From: Adlercreutzia caecimuris B7
GTDB lineage: Bacteria > Actinomycetota > Coriobacteriia > Coriobacteriales > Eggerthellaceae
Length of the DNA stretch: 64,000 bases
Reading direction: 5' to 3'
Assembly (NCBI RefSeq): GCF_000403355.2
Contig: NZ_KE159646.1
Span: forward strand, 2,431,960-2,495,959
Under the pieces are notes generated by a model. The model was given only the letters and a program-made list of their open reading frames with translations, searched no databases and was not told the origin of the DNA. The position numbers were made by a program, and so were the translations under genes. This document shows positions 47,165-62,100 of the stretch, piece after piece; the stretch's first letter is position 1; every line of letters begins with the position of its first letter.

Positions 47165-50100
47165 ATGGCCAATACTACGCAAAATCATCATGATTATACG
47201 AAAGACGACGTCAGAGCGTCTTCGGGTCCGAGTGTCGGAGTGGCCGCGCCGCCCGAGGGCGCGCCTGCAGTAGCCGAAACGGCTGCATCTCCGACGCCTG
47301 CGGCGACGTCTGCGCCGTCTCGGGCGTCGCGTGCCCGCGCCGCCACGCCCCACGATTCCAACGCGCATTGGCATACCCAGGTGTCGGCCCAAACGGCCCC
47401 GGTGAACTCCTTTGCCGTGAAGCCCTGGGTACGCTTGCTGTCGGTGTGCTTGTCGCTGCTGCTGGCGCTCACCATGTTCGATGCTACGGCGCTGACCTCC
47501 TATGCCGACGAGTTGGCAGACGACAGCACGCCTATGGCGAACACTGCCGGCGAGGGCGACGAGGGTGCCGATCGCGCGGCCGAGGCCCAGAAGAATGCCT
47601 GGGCCGCCACGGTGCAGGCCCAGGAGCTGGACGAGAAGGTGCTCGCCAGCTTGAAGCCCGCGAAGCTGACGGCCGCGGCCGAGGTGCTACCCCAAATCAC
47701 CACGACCACCGAGGGCGTGAAGAAGAAGGACGTGGCCGACCTTGCCAGCCGCGTGCGACCCAACTTGGTGGCGTCGGGCGTGCCCTACGGCGCGGCCGAG
47801 GGCCTGTTCGTGAAGGGCAGCCGTGCGAAGGCCTCCTTTGAGCTGGGCAATCTGGCTGCGCTGCTGAAGGGCGGCTACCTGGCCGGCTCGAAGCCCGGCG
47901 ACCGCTTCGTGCTGACCTTGGACGTGCCCTACCTGTATACCGACGACGAGGGCAATCTGGCCACTACCTCTTCCCAGGAGGAGTGGAAGCTGCGCTGTGC
48001 CCTGGCCGACCAGGCATCTCGCGCCACCTCCGGCGCCGAGGGCGCCCCTGCAAGCTTGGCTGCCGCCCAAGAGGCCGCCGCTAAGGCCGCTGCCGACCCG
48101 TCTACGACCGAGCGCGCCATGCGCGCGGCCCTGTTCGCCAACGAGATACCGGCCGGTTGGTCGCTGTGGCAGGAGCACGACGGCTCCTATGTGCAGCTGA
48201 CTGCTGGCGACTTGAAGAAGGGCGTTTCCGGTCGCTTGGTGCTGCGCTACGACGCCAACGGCGGCAAGCTGGACGCAAGCGCCGAACTGCCGGCCTTCGA
48301 GATGGGCTTTGTGGGCGGCGTACCTGAAGGTACGCCCGTATCCATATACTATGGATACGAAGTCCATTCCTTCACTGCCGCTGCACCGGTCGCTCGGGAG
48401 GCCGGCGACAAGGCCGAGGCCCCGAAGGCCGTCTACGGCGACCTGAAGCGCGGCGCTGCCGGCTCCTACGCCCTCGTCAACGAGCGTAATGACGCTACGG
48501 CGAAGTTCTCCGCCACGGCGACGAGCGCGGCTATGCCCCGCACGAGCGCGGGCGATGGTATCGGCTACCTGACCCACCTCGTGCGCTACGAGGTTCCCCA
48601 GAATGCACCGAATGCAACGGCCTTCGCTCTGGGCGCGGCCTTCCCGGTGAACGCCGCGGGTGCCATGGGCGTGCCGGCCGAGGTCCTCATGGCCTATAAG
48701 GTGGACAAGGACGGCAAGGCCGAGGCCAATACCACCGAGGACGCCGTGGACACCTCCAACGAAGCCCGCAAGGAGAACACCTTTGTGGGCGTGCCCGGCA
48801 AGGGCGGCGTCATCGTGCTGGACGTTACAGGCCTCACCGACGAGCAGATCGCCTCCATCAACCCCGCGAAGGCCTCTACTCTGAAGGCCCTGCACCTGGA
48901 CCCCATCCCCTACACCGTGACCGCCGATGACCGCATCCAGCTGGCCCGCACCGGCAAGGACGGGGCCATCGACGCCGGCGAGAGCCGCACGTTGTACGTG
49001 GCTGCCCCCTTTGCCGAGAAGGCTGTGGCCTTCCCGAAGGAGAGCGACACGTCCGACGCGGTGACGGCGGTGTTCGACGTGCAGGTGGCTACGGGCCAGG
49101 GTGCCGCCAGCGTGGTGTATGCCGAGTGCGTGGAAACGAGCACGGCGTTCACGGCTAAGGAAATGGGCCTCGAGTTTATGACCGATGCCCAGGAAAAGGC
49201 CCAGGAGGAAGCCGAAAAGCCCACCGAGCCCACCGAGCCGGCGGAGCCCGAGACCCCCGGCCTTCTGACTGAGTCGCGCGACCCGCTGACTCCTGCCGAT
49301 CCGAACGTCCAGGAGCCCGCCGACGAGCCGACGGCCGAGCCCGCGCCCTCCGACGACCCGTCGACCGACGAGCCGGCTAACGAGCCCGCCGACGAGCCGG
49401 CGGCCGAGGAAGCTGACGAGCCGGCCCCGGGCTACCGCGAGCACCCGGAGATGGCACCCACGCTGCTGCTCACCGCGCAGGCCGGCGCGGCGCTGTTCAC
49501 TAACCAGATGCGGGCGATGGCCACGCCGTTCTCCACGGTGGAAATGCTCGCTGACAACTACCTGGACCCCAACCTGCATGTGGGCGGCGGCACGCCGGTG
49601 GACGGCCAGCTGAACACCTACATGATTAAGACGAGCGAGCAGGTGTGGCTTACCCTGCAGCCCAACTACCGCTACGCCGACGGCTTCATGGGCCGCAGCT
49701 ACGAGCTGTTCGGCTTGGAAGAGGCGCGCGACAATGCCGTTATCTTCCGTCTCGATATCCCGTACCTGTACTTCAACCAGAAGGGCTCGGTGGAGACCAT
49801 CGACGCCGCCGAGTGGGAGAAGAACCAGCTCGAGGGCATGAAGTTCAAGAACGACCATCAGCGCTTGGCCTACTTCCCGAACACCGACGCGCTGAACTCC
49901 TACGACTTCGGTCAGAAGATCAACGGCGAGATGCGCTGGTACACCACCGAGGAGATGAGCGACCCCGAGGACGGTCCTTTGGCCGCGGGCCTTTCGGGCA
50001 CTTGGTACATGCGCTACAAGGGCAAATCCTCCGAGCACCAGTACGAGCTGGGCCCGGGCGCCCAGTCCATGGAAGGCCAGGTGCGCTTTGTGGGCACCGT

Positions 50101-53100
50101 GCCGGACAACACCGGCGCCACGGCGCTTCTGGGCTACGAGTACATTAACTATACCGACGCCGACGGCGTGGAGAAGACGGGCATGAAGCCCACCGAGGTA
50201 GAGCCGGGCCGCAAGCGCGCCGAGGGCGCGAAGAACGTGCTGCGCGCCACCTTCATCCAGACGAATCTCCAGTGGGATCTGAACGTGCGCTCCGAGAACA
50301 CGCCGGTGCTGTGGGACCACTACAACTACGCGGTGTACACGGTGCAGGTGAAGAACCGTTCCGACACGCGTGACTCCGAGATCGACTTCTTGAACTACGT
50401 GTTCATGTTCCCCGGCGCCACCGGTTCCACCTCCGGCGTGCGCGCCGAGGACTTGCTGCGTTGGAAGAGCAAGAACAACGGCGCGAGCTTCGAGGCGAAC
50501 AACAGGCCCAATGCCGCAGAGACCAACGCCATCTACACCGGCAAGCCGAAGGACGGCGGCGCGCTCGTCTACGACGTGTCGAAGCTGTCCAACGAGGAAA
50601 TCCAGGGCATCGTGAAGTCCATCGACGCCAATGATTTCGACTATCAGAAAGAGCTCGGCCTTGCTCCTATGCCCTACGCCACCGGCGGCAAGGATGGCCA
50701 GATTACCGTCGACATCCACGAGGACGATATGCCCTACGGCAAGCATTTGTTCTCTCATACCGACAAGGCCAACCAGTCGGTATCGCCCACCTATACGCCG
50801 CCCGAGGACGAGTCCGATGTGCATACGCTGCTGGTGGCCATGCCCTACACCACCAATTATGGCGATGGCTCGGGCGGCTACACCCAGGCCTATCTGCATC
50901 CCTACGCCACCGTGAACTTCGGCAACCGCGGCTACGACAGTGCGGGCAACTCCAACGACTACCAGTGGATGAAGGACACCACGGTGCGCTCCAGTTTTGC
51001 CAGGCCGGAGCCGGGCGTGACGGTGAACAAGCGCGCCCGCAACGTGAAGACCCCCACGACGCTGTCCGACCGTCAGAGCGCGCCGTTGGGCGAGATGGTC
51101 ACTTACTGCATCGACGGCATGACCAACAAGTCGAACATACCCCTGTTCGGGCAGAGCGAGGGCGCCTCATACGGTGCGGTGCTGGCCGACCAGCTGCCAA
51201 GCGGTTTCCAGCTGACGGGCATCACCTTAAAGGTAGATGCCTCCAGCGAATCGGATACCATCGTGGATGTGCCCGCCCAGCCCGGCAAGCCGGCGGAAGG
51301 CGACAACCCGGCGGTGGATCCGGTACCGGCGGTCACCCACCAGAAGGCGGCCTTGAAAGACTGGTTCGACATGACGGGCACCGTCGTGGAGTTCGAGGCG
51401 CGCGACAGCGCTGGCAAATCCACGTGGGTGGGCCTGAACGTACCTGTGGAAGTTGATCGGGCCACGGATGACTCCTCGGCAACCTATCGCCTGGGCAGTG
51501 TAGAGAACTCGGCCGACGGCATCGCCGAGATGCTGGAGGCCAAGGGCATCGCTGCCGTGCCCGGGCGCAAGCACGCGGCGAACACCCCCACCTTCACCGG
51601 CGCCTTCCGCATTCTTTTCAAGGATGCCATCCCCGCCAAGACGAGCATTCCCGTGACCGTGGATGTGACCGGCCTTATGATGGAGCGTCAGTCCAACGGC
51701 ACCAACGGGTGGTACGACAACAAGGCCGAGATTGCCTACGGCAAGAAGCTGTGGGACTCGGGCACCAACACCTATAGCGTCACGCCGGCTACCCAGGCGG
51801 CCCCCAAAGCCACCTTCCAGCCCGTGGACCCGGTTCCGCTGGACGAGGCCCGCGTATTCTCGGAGTTCGACGGCTCCGGCACGTCGGACCCCACCATGTC
51901 CACCGAGGCGAAGCGTCGCAACGCGCTCGTGAACACGGCCAACGCCGGCTACCGCTTCCGCTTCGGCGATACGTCTGACTCGCGCATGGCGCCGGCGGTC
52001 ATCAACATCGGCCCCATCCCCGACGGCATGAGGCGTATCACCGGCTCCAACGGCCAGCTGGTGCCCGACCCCGCCACGCCGAAGAAGGCGCAGTTCACGG
52101 CCAGCGCGGTGAAGCTGGGCCCGGGCTTTTTCGGGGATGACCCCGTGGCGAAGATCGATACGATCACGCTGACCTACTACAGCACCGAGGCGGCGGGCGA
52201 CCTTACCGTGCAGACCATGACCATTCCGGCGAACCGGGTGGCCTCCTACTTCAAGCCGGAAATGAACGCCGGCGTGGCTACGGGCAACTACGTGATGGAC
52301 ATGGGGAGCGCCGGCATCGGGTATCTGCTCGGTGTGAAGATCGACCTGGAAACCTTCCGGGCCAACCACACCATCGCCCAGGCTCAGGCGATGGTAGAGA
52401 TCATCGGCACGCCGAAGGACGTGGGCGACATCACGGTGTCCTCCTCCTTCCGCACCGATTACGAGAACGCCAGCTCCAACGTGTCGAAGAGCGACTCGGC
52501 CACGCTGCATTCCATGTACGTGCCCATCAAGCCGACGGTGTCGGCCTCTTTCGGCTACGTTGACGACAACGGCGTGCGCCGCCACAACGCCGCGGTGCCC
52601 TATCGTTGGGGCGACATGGAGGACGAGACCGCCTACTTCCGCTACGACCTCACCAACGATTCGAAGTACAGCATCGAAAAATTCGACACCGACCTGGTGG
52701 TGAACAACCCTGCGGGCACGAAGAGCGACGGCACGCGCAACGTGTACCGCGGCTTCCTCACTCGGGCGGTAGTCATTCCCGGATTTGTGTACGGCCCCAC
52801 CAATGTGCTGGATGCCAACGGAAACCCGTCTAAGGACGAGCTGGGCAATCCCATTATGGAGACGCGCTGGCACTACGCCTACGGCTCGGTGGCCTCTATC
52901 GACGTGTTCGACCAGAACAACAGCACGGCTACCATCATGAAGGCCGAGGACGAGATTGACCCGAATAAGTCCTACGCCATCGAGGAGACCATCCGTGCGC
53001 TGCCCGCGGCCGGCGGTACGAAGGACATGGGCGATGGCTCGAAGCTTACCTTGTCTGCCGATGGCGTGGTGACGCTGAAGGTGGCCACCGACGGCATCGT

Positions 53101-56100
53101 CAACGGCAAGACCTCCGCCGGTGCCTCCGAGAAATCGCCGGTAAAGATGGTGCGCGTGCGCTATGGCAAGGTCAACGAGAATGCCACGGCGGCGGACACC
53201 ACCAACACCATGACGGTGCCCGCGAGCAACAAGGCGCCTGTGGTGTATCTGGTGGGTCGCGCCGACAGCCATGACAGGGTGACGACCGACATCCAGGGTT
53301 TCGCCACCACGCCGGTCTACGGTCCCGACATGCAGCTGCCCCGTGGCATCCGGGTGGATACCACCAACGGCCCGAACCGTATGAAGGCAAGCGCTACGAT
53401 GAGCTTCGGCACCTTCGGCTCCGACATTCAGTGGACGGTGACCAAGGCCAAGGACGTGCGCCCGAACGCCGGCACCGAGCAGACGGGCCAGAACGTGGCC
53501 GTGGCCAACTTCTCCGACGGCCATTCCTACAACTTCACCCTGAAGAACACGGGTCTCAACCGCGCCGACGATGCCACCGTGTCGGTGAACATCGACGACT
53601 TGAGCCCGTATTTGAAGAAGCCCGTGAACGACGTGCAGGGCTTCAAGACCGGCACGGTCACGCTTTCCGAGGCCCTGTTCAAGTTCGGTTCCACCGTGCG
53701 CGCGAACAACGACCCGGCTACGCTGAAGTCGTCGCTGAAGAGCGCCACGTTCTCCTTCCGCGACGTGGTGACCGAAGGCGGTGTGCAGGTGGCCAAGCCC
53801 AAGGCGAAGCAGGTCACGCTGACCGGCGACGAGATGCTGGCCCTGTGGTCGTCCACGAAGAAGGCCGACGGTACCTTCGTGCTGGATATGACCAAGGATA
53901 AGTTCGCCGACTGCGGCGACTTGTACCTCGAGAACATCGAGTTTGCCTACAGCGAGATTGACCCGCGCACCACCGCGGCCGGTACTACCAAGGACGTGAC
54001 GGTGAAGCTGACCGGCACGGTGAACCATTGGTTCAACAACGGCCCGCATAGCGAGGGCGCCGCCTACGGCAATGCGCCCAAGGAGTACTCGCAGGTGCGC
54101 GCTACCATGAAGATCGTGCAGACGGCGCCGCTGGACAACCCCAACAACGCCAAGGCGGCCACTGGCTTCTTCAAGGTGTACTACCCGGCCATGGCCATTC
54201 ACACCTACGGGCAGTACGGCCCCAACGCGGGCGAGTACATGAACAGCCACACCTATGGTAACGGCGGCTGCTCCGATGGCTCCTACACGCTGACGGCCGT
54301 GCCCTACGACCGCGACTTCAAGCTGTGGGCCAACCTGTACAACGAGTCGAACACGAGCCGTTTGGACGACGTGGACGTGACGCTCACGGTGCCTTTGGAG
54401 TACACCACGGGCGGCGTGACCCAGATGGACGGCTCGAAGAAGTACGACTACGTGGGTTTCCACACCACCAAGGTGACGGTGAACAAGGAGCTGTTCGAGA
54501 CCTTTAAGCACGGCACCGTGGGCACCATCGTGTTCACGGGCTATGGCGAGGGCACTGGCGCCAATACCGCCGGCCTGAAGACCTGGACCATCCAGCCCAA
54601 TGAAGCCTACCGCTTGCTCGACCGTAGCAACGTGCCGGCAGCCGAGGCGCTGCCCGACCACTTCGAGGATGCGACCGACCCTGCGAGCATCTTCGAGTTC
54701 AACGACGAGGGCGATCTCGTCATCGGCGAGGAGACGCTGCGCGCGCACGGCATCATGAACCTGCTGACGGTGCAGCTCGTCTCCTGGCAGGACATGGATG
54801 TGGATCCGTCCTCCAACCGCAATGAGCAGAACGTGGTGCTCGACGGCTTCAGCGACCAGGACTTCGAGACCTTCAAGAACATGACGGGCAAGGCGCAGAA
54901 CTACCTGCTGAAGCTGCGCAGCCTGGACCCGGCGACGAACAAGCCCCTCGGCGGCTCGCCGCTCGACGAGGTGACCAAGGCGGGCATGAAGAACACGCCG
55001 GTCACCCGTACCGACATCTCGCAGGTGTACCTGTCGAAGATGTACTTCGACACCATCAACCGCGCGGGCCTGTACGACTCCAACGCCGGGGGCACCACGA
55101 GCCCGGCTGCAGCGGGCCGCCGTTTCTCGCTGCTGAACTACGGCTCCAACGACAGCCACCACGGGCGCCATGGCGGCTATACCGACGGCGAGTACAACTA
55201 CGTGCTGGATGTGGGCTACAAGTCCCAGGTGTCGCTGTTGGCCGACTTCCGCCAGGTGAACAAGGACTACGGCGTGGGCGCCCCCGAGCGCACCTGCCAC
55301 TGGGAGCAGAACAACCGCAGCATGTCCTACACCGGCTCGAAGACCTACAACTCGGGCATGGTGCTTCACATAAGCCAGAACGTGCCCAACGGCTACTTCG
55401 ATTCCTACTATATTAAGATCCGCCGCAAGGCCGCCGCCTATGTGGACAAGATCACCGTGACCTACTCCGACGGCAAGAAGCTCGAGGTGGAGGGCAGCAA
55501 GATCAAGGAGCTGCTGGGCGGCACGAGCGCCGACTCGGTGCAGGCCGACAAGGACGGCAAGAAGTACTTCCGCCTGAACCTGCTCGCCCGCGATGCGGCC
55601 GGCAACCCCGTGGCCTCCTACGGCACGGGCGACGACCCGAGCGATTCCTACCGCCATCCCATGGACGACTATGAGAAGGTGGTGCCGACTGCTCCGGGCA
55701 CGCCGCTGTTCACGGTGTCGAAGATCGAGTACGACATTCGCATCAACCAGCATCAGTACGCCACGGGCGACAACCGCTACATCTCCGGCGCGGGCAACTG
55801 GACCGAGAGCGACACGGCGGGTGCTGCCCTGAACGTGCCCGACTACGGCACCTGGTTCGGCGTGACCAATGACAACCGCGAGGACATCGTGAACAACATG
55901 GCCCTCGAGGTGAACGGCCGTATGTACACCGAGACGAGCGCGGGCGGCATCAACATGTTCGTGGACACCGCCATGGAAGTGGGCGGCACGAACTCGGGCA
56001 ACGACCGTCCCGGTCACGTGGCCATGGTGCGCTGCGACAAGCCGACCAACGACCACGTGAAGAGCGGCTGGTCGTTCCAGGACTACCACCGCAACGGCAC

Positions 56101-59100
56101 CTACTACAGCCACACCCACGACGAGGCTTACATGCGCCATATCCGCAGCTACACCAATCTGGTGGCGCGCGTGGACGGCAACTACACCATGGAGGGCATC
56201 AACTGGAAGGGTGCCGACCACACCAAGCTGAACGACACCACCGATGGCTCCAACATGACCGAGCACGGCCTATTCGGCGGCGATGTAAACTTCGCCACGT
56301 CGTTCTACCGACATACTATATATAGAGGCATCTACTCGGGCGATCCCAGCTACAGCGGCAGCTACGACACCTACTACCCCAACGACTGGGGCTGGAACTA
56401 CACCGCCTTCACCGACAAGGTGATGCTCGGCGACACGCTGCCCTGGTGCCAGCCCGACGACGACCTGTCGTTCTACGGCTTCCTCTCCACGGGCATGAAG
56501 GTGCAAAACGGCGTGCTGGACCACCTGCGCGACTACGACCGCGCCTCCATTACCTTCACCACGAAGCAGTGGGTGGCGGGCAAGGAAGCCGACGGCTCCG
56601 ACAAGGTGAACGCTGAGGGCTTCCGCATCTTCGAGGAGGACGCCACGGCGGCTCGCACCTTCCGAATCGACCACGACGGCCTGCACGAGAAGCAGGGCGA
56701 CAACTGGGTGAAGATCTCCGATAACGGCCTGGATTTCCTGACCAACACTGCGAGCGGCGCCGGCGGCCTCATCGAGTTCGCCCGCCCCGACGAGGAAACG
56801 CACAAGGAGATCATCGACTACAAAAAGGCCCACGCCGCCGGTGTGGTGACCCTGCCGCTGAACACGAACGAGTTCGTGGCCTCCTATTCGATGGACTTGG
56901 GCCCCTACAACGGCAATGGCGACATCACCTCCGAGAACACGGGCGTGAAGGTGGATCGCGACGGCGATAGCAACGTAGTGGACATCCGTCTGTTCGGCCG
57001 ACCCTACATTTACAAGGGACAGAAGCACCCGAACATGACCCACAGCGGCTGCGGCGACAAGGCCGACGCGCTCAACCACGTGTCAACGAAATCCTTCCAC
57101 TTCAGCAACCTGCTGACGCCCATCGACAGCTACACCGGTGCCAACACGCCTATGGGTGCGCATCCCGGCGTGACCGACTGGCGTGGCAGCAGCAACGGCA
57201 GCGTGGACCATCGCAACCGCGACACGGCCTACTACCTGGGCTACCTCATTCCCTTCGGCTACCATTCGTCGCTGACGGTGAACCCCGACGGGAAGACCTA
57301 CAACAACACTGGGCACCCGAACATCTCGGATTACCAGAACGACAACCTCACGCCGAATATCGTGCGCTACGAGGCGCGTTTCCGCAACATCAACGACGTG
57401 AACGAGGGGCAGGACGACGAGAACCGCGCCGCCCACATCAGCGCCGTCACTCTGAAGGCCAGCTGGAACCCCATCCGCCGCGACCCGAATTCCGTGGGCG
57501 ACCCGAAGATCGACGCGCTGCGCGTGCAGAAGATCTACGTGCCGGCCCAGTTCGTCACCGTGGGCGGCCATGCCCGCAACGACAACTGGTTCCGCGCCCA
57601 GGACTTCACCTTCACGGTGTACAACGTAACGACCCACAGCACCGCTACGGTGAAGCTGACCTGGAACGACATGGTGAACCTCGGTATGCTGTCGGGTACT
57701 GTGTCGGGCACGGGCACGAGCGCCACCTTCACGGGCGACACGAACACGAGCGCAGCCTACCCGGGCACCTACGCCGTCGACCTTGAGAAGTACCTGCGCC
57801 TGACCGAGCTGAAGCAGGCGAAGCCCGGCCTGTCGGCCACCCAGCTCTTCGATGAGCTGGCGGCCAGCCACGGGCTGAACCTCGTGGGCCGCACGGGCGA
57901 TGCGGCTGCGGCCAAGGAGGCCGTGGTGGGCCTCATCCAGGGCGGCATCGTGGGCCACTACAAGGCGGCCGATGACACGGGCTACACCTACACCAACACG
58001 CTGGGCGGCAAGTACCTGACCGACGAGAAGGTGAACCTCACCTACGCGGCGCCCTATGTGACGAGCGCGCAGTTCACCTTCATTTCGCCCAACTCCTCCC
58101 GCGAGAAGCCCGAGACCATGCTGGATTCGGGCGAGTGGCTCGGCGCCAACTACCAGCGTCCGAGCGGCAAGTCCTACAACGAGGACTACCAGAACAACTT
58201 CGCCTTCGCCTATGACGGTGTGTACGCCGACCGCGAGGTGACCGACTTCCGCACCGCCAAGAAAACCGGCAATGACCTGGAGGATGGCAACTGGAATTAC
58301 TGGTCCACGCCGTCCTTCGACAAGATGGGCAACGCCTTCGCGGGCCAGGATATGTGGGATTACCTGACGGTGTCCAACGTGGTCACCCGCGACCCGAACA
58401 AGAAGACCATCGTCAAGCACGAGTCCAACGAGCGCGGCTACGACTTCTCGCACCAGCTAGGGGCGCTTACCACCGACATGCAGCGCGGCAAGAAGGTGAC
58501 GATGAACGGCAAAAGCCAGACCATCTTCGCCTACGACGCCGACGATTACTCGGTGACCACGCCGGCCAGCTACGCGCCCGACGCTACCCGCGGCGCCAAC
58601 GGCAACGGCATTCCCAACGGCGACTTGTACGCCGGCGACTACGTGGAGTACTCGCTGTACGTGGGTGCGGGCAACGAGAAGATCCGTACCGACCTCACCT
58701 ACGATGGTGGCGCCGGTTTCGAGCTCGCCGCCCTGCCGCTCCAACACGTGTCGGCCCGCTTCCAGGTGCCGCGTGGCCAGCGCATCGTGGGCTGGGAAGT
58801 GGAGAAGGCCTACGAGGGCGGTAAGTGGGTGGAGCGCAACACCACCGGTCTGCCCGTGACGGCCGTGCTCACCGACGACGGCAATGCCAACCCCGTGGCC
58901 GTGGATCCGCAGGTGGACCTGTCGCGCGCCACGGTGAACAGCGACGGCTCCCGCACTTTCGGTACGGGCGACGAGCAGTACGACCAGAACCGCAACCTCA
59001 TCTTCTCGGTGGGAGAGGCCTACGACGCCTCCAGGGACAACGCGGCTGCCGTGGGCAAGCAGGTGCAGCCGGGCTGCGGCGTGTACATCCGCGTCATCAC

Positions 59101-62100
59101 CCAGGTGACCGACGAGCTGCAGGTGGATGCCGAGGGCAACTACACCGGCGACGCCTACAACAGCAGCGAGAACCAGTCGAACCGCAGCGACAACCCGGTG
59201 TACCAGGGCGCATCCATCCCCGCGAACTTCTACGCCGTGGCGGCCCCGCTGCACGGTTTCACCCAGTACCGTACCTATAACAAGAGCGGTTCGGGCGGCG
59301 GCAACAACAAGGCCTCCAAGGACTTCGCAAGCGACACTGCCGAGGCTGGTTACATTACCGGTGCCCACACGACGGGCGCGGGCGTGGCCGACAACTGCGT
59401 GGCCAACGATTCCACGTTGCTGAAGTACAGCTTCACCCGCGACGTGTCCACGGAGCTTAATGGCTACGAGCAGCTGGCGGCCCACGACCACTCCAACGTG
59501 GTGTTCCACAACCATGTGAAGGAGAAGCAGGAGGCCTCCGGTTCCGAGAGTGACCAGAACCGCGTGGGCATCTACCCCGAGTTCTACGACTGGGAGCCCG
59601 CCCTGGCCGATCCCACGAAGCCGGGCATCCTGGACCCGAAGTCCGCTTCGGGCCGGCTGGCCAACGCCGACGGCAACCGCATGCGCCTGCGCATCACCAA
59701 CATCCGCAACAGCACCTGGCATGAGGCCTCCATGACCGTCACCGTGTCGTTCATGCGCTCGGTGGTCGGCGACACCCAGGTGAGCCAGGGCACCTACACC
59801 GATGGCACCATGGGCTTCGATGCCAACGGCAACCCGGCCGGTGAGCGCTACTTCGAGCTGACCCGCGTGCCCACCTACACGGCCGACGAGTCCATCCCCG
59901 CCCTCGGCTACCCGCTTGCGAAGGTGACGGGCAACGCCAAGTGGAACGACACCACCCCGGCCAAGCGCCTCGGCACCGATGCGGCGGCCAAGGACCAGGC
60001 TCTGCTGCCCGATTCCGTGGTCGGCCCCGACCACGATGCAAAGGGCCGCCCCGAGGTGAAGATCGAGTACTACGTGCCCGACTGGAACAAGACCACCACG
60101 CCTTCCTCGGTTCCGCTGGAAAGCCGCGAGACCGTGGTGCCCGTGGCCCTGGCCGCGGCGTCCAACGACGGCGCCTGGGTGTCCTACGAAGAGCTCGAGG
60201 CCCGCTACGGGTCGGCGGGTTCCGTGGAGACCCCCGAGGGCCACACCGCCAACGGCAACGTCTTCCGCGACGTGACCGGCGTGCGCTGGACCTACTACGA
60301 CCTGCCCGCCACCGCCGACGGCACCGCGGCCTTCCCGCTGGACGACGTGTCGCTGCTCGGCGTGGCCCGCTACGAGGACACGCGCCTGAACTCCACGGCC
60401 GTGAACCACAGCACCGGCGAGCAGCCGAATCTGTGGAGCCCCTTCGGCCAGGTGGACGTGGCCTTCACCCACACCGACCGCCAGAACACCGTGCTCGACT
60501 TCGTCGATGTGGCGAAGAGCGGCACCAGCGCCACGCCGACGCTTGTGGACAACGATGCCGTGCAGCACGACACCCTGCTGACCAAGCAGGACGAGGGCAA
60601 GCGCAAGCAGACCACCGTGTGGCGCCGCACCCCCGTCATGCGCTTCCAGAACCAGGTGTTCCAGACCGAGAAGGGCGCCAAGAAGCCGTACGATCCCAAC
60701 GCCATCCAGAAGACGGGCTACGTGGCCGGCGAGCAGTTCTGGTACAAGAACACGCTCGTGAACGTGCCGAAGAAGACCAACACGGGCGTGACCACCCTGG
60801 AAGGCGAGCTGTACAACCCCGTCTTCTACGAGATGGTTCCCACGAAATACCTGAAGAACGAGTCTAACGAAGAGATTGACGCGGAGTACTTGGCCAATCA
60901 CCTGACGGTGAAGTGGTACGAGAACTTCAACCATCAGACCGACCCGTCGCTGTCCACCAAGGACAAGGACGTCTACAACGCCCGCACTAACGGTATGAAG
61001 CTGGTGGTGGAGCCCGTGGCCGACTACACCGCGCCCGACTACGGCGGTGCCATGGTGTACAACAACGGCAGCTACCCGAACTACCGCGGCGGCCATGGCG
61101 ACTACTTCGCCGACCTGGATCCGCGCACGGCGGGCGTGAGCCAGAACACCGAGTTCACCCTGTTCAAGATTTCCTGGTACCCGAAGGACGCTGAGCTGCC
61201 CGAGGAGGCGGCGGTGGCCCGCGAGCCTGAGAGTACGACCGGTGCCAGCGGCTCGGTGATCGAGGACAAGCTGCAGTACGATCGTCCCATCGACGAGGTG
61301 ACCCCCGATTCCACCCGCATGGAGGTGGGCGACCGCATCGAGCTGTACTTCGACGTGTACGCCTCGGTGGACGACCTGCCCCAGGTGTACGCCCGCAACG
61401 GCGTGGTGAACACCGCGGCAGCCAACATTACCGGCTGGGGCGCACGCACGGGCGTGGGCACCACGGGGCTGGAGCCGGCTTACTTCCCCCGTGCGGGCGA
61501 GTACTACCAGGCCGACTACGCCTCCTGGAGCGGCAGCAACTGGTCGGGCCGTATCTTCCCGCTGTACGGCGACTGGACCGAGTCGGGCCAGAGCTACCAC
61601 CTGGCCGGCCTGCACGATACGTGGGGCGCGTTCAACTTCGCCACCAACGACGTGCTCATGGACATGGACTACCTCATGCTGGACTCGGCCTTCTCCGGCG
61701 ACAAGCCCGAGCAGACCGACACCTGGGAGATGTTCGACGGCTCCTACACCTACATTCCCGGCGAGAGCTCGTCCTACGGCCAGTACTCGTCCGGCTGGGA
61801 TGTGAACGGCTGGGGCGCCAACGGCATGGGCATGTACGCCTATCCCCACAGCACCGACGGCAACAACCAGAACTACCACAGCAACATTAGGAGTAGTGGC
61901 GGTACCGACAGCGTGTCGTCGGGCTATTTGTTGGACACCGACATGAAGGCGGCTAACAACAAGCAGGTGGTACGCTACACGCCGCGCCCGTACGAGGGCA
62001 CCAAGGGCAACGTGGCCACCAAGCTGCCCAACGACGCGCACTTCGTGTGGTGGTACGACGGTTCCAACGGCTGGAACCGCGGCGGAAGCGCCCAGCACGA

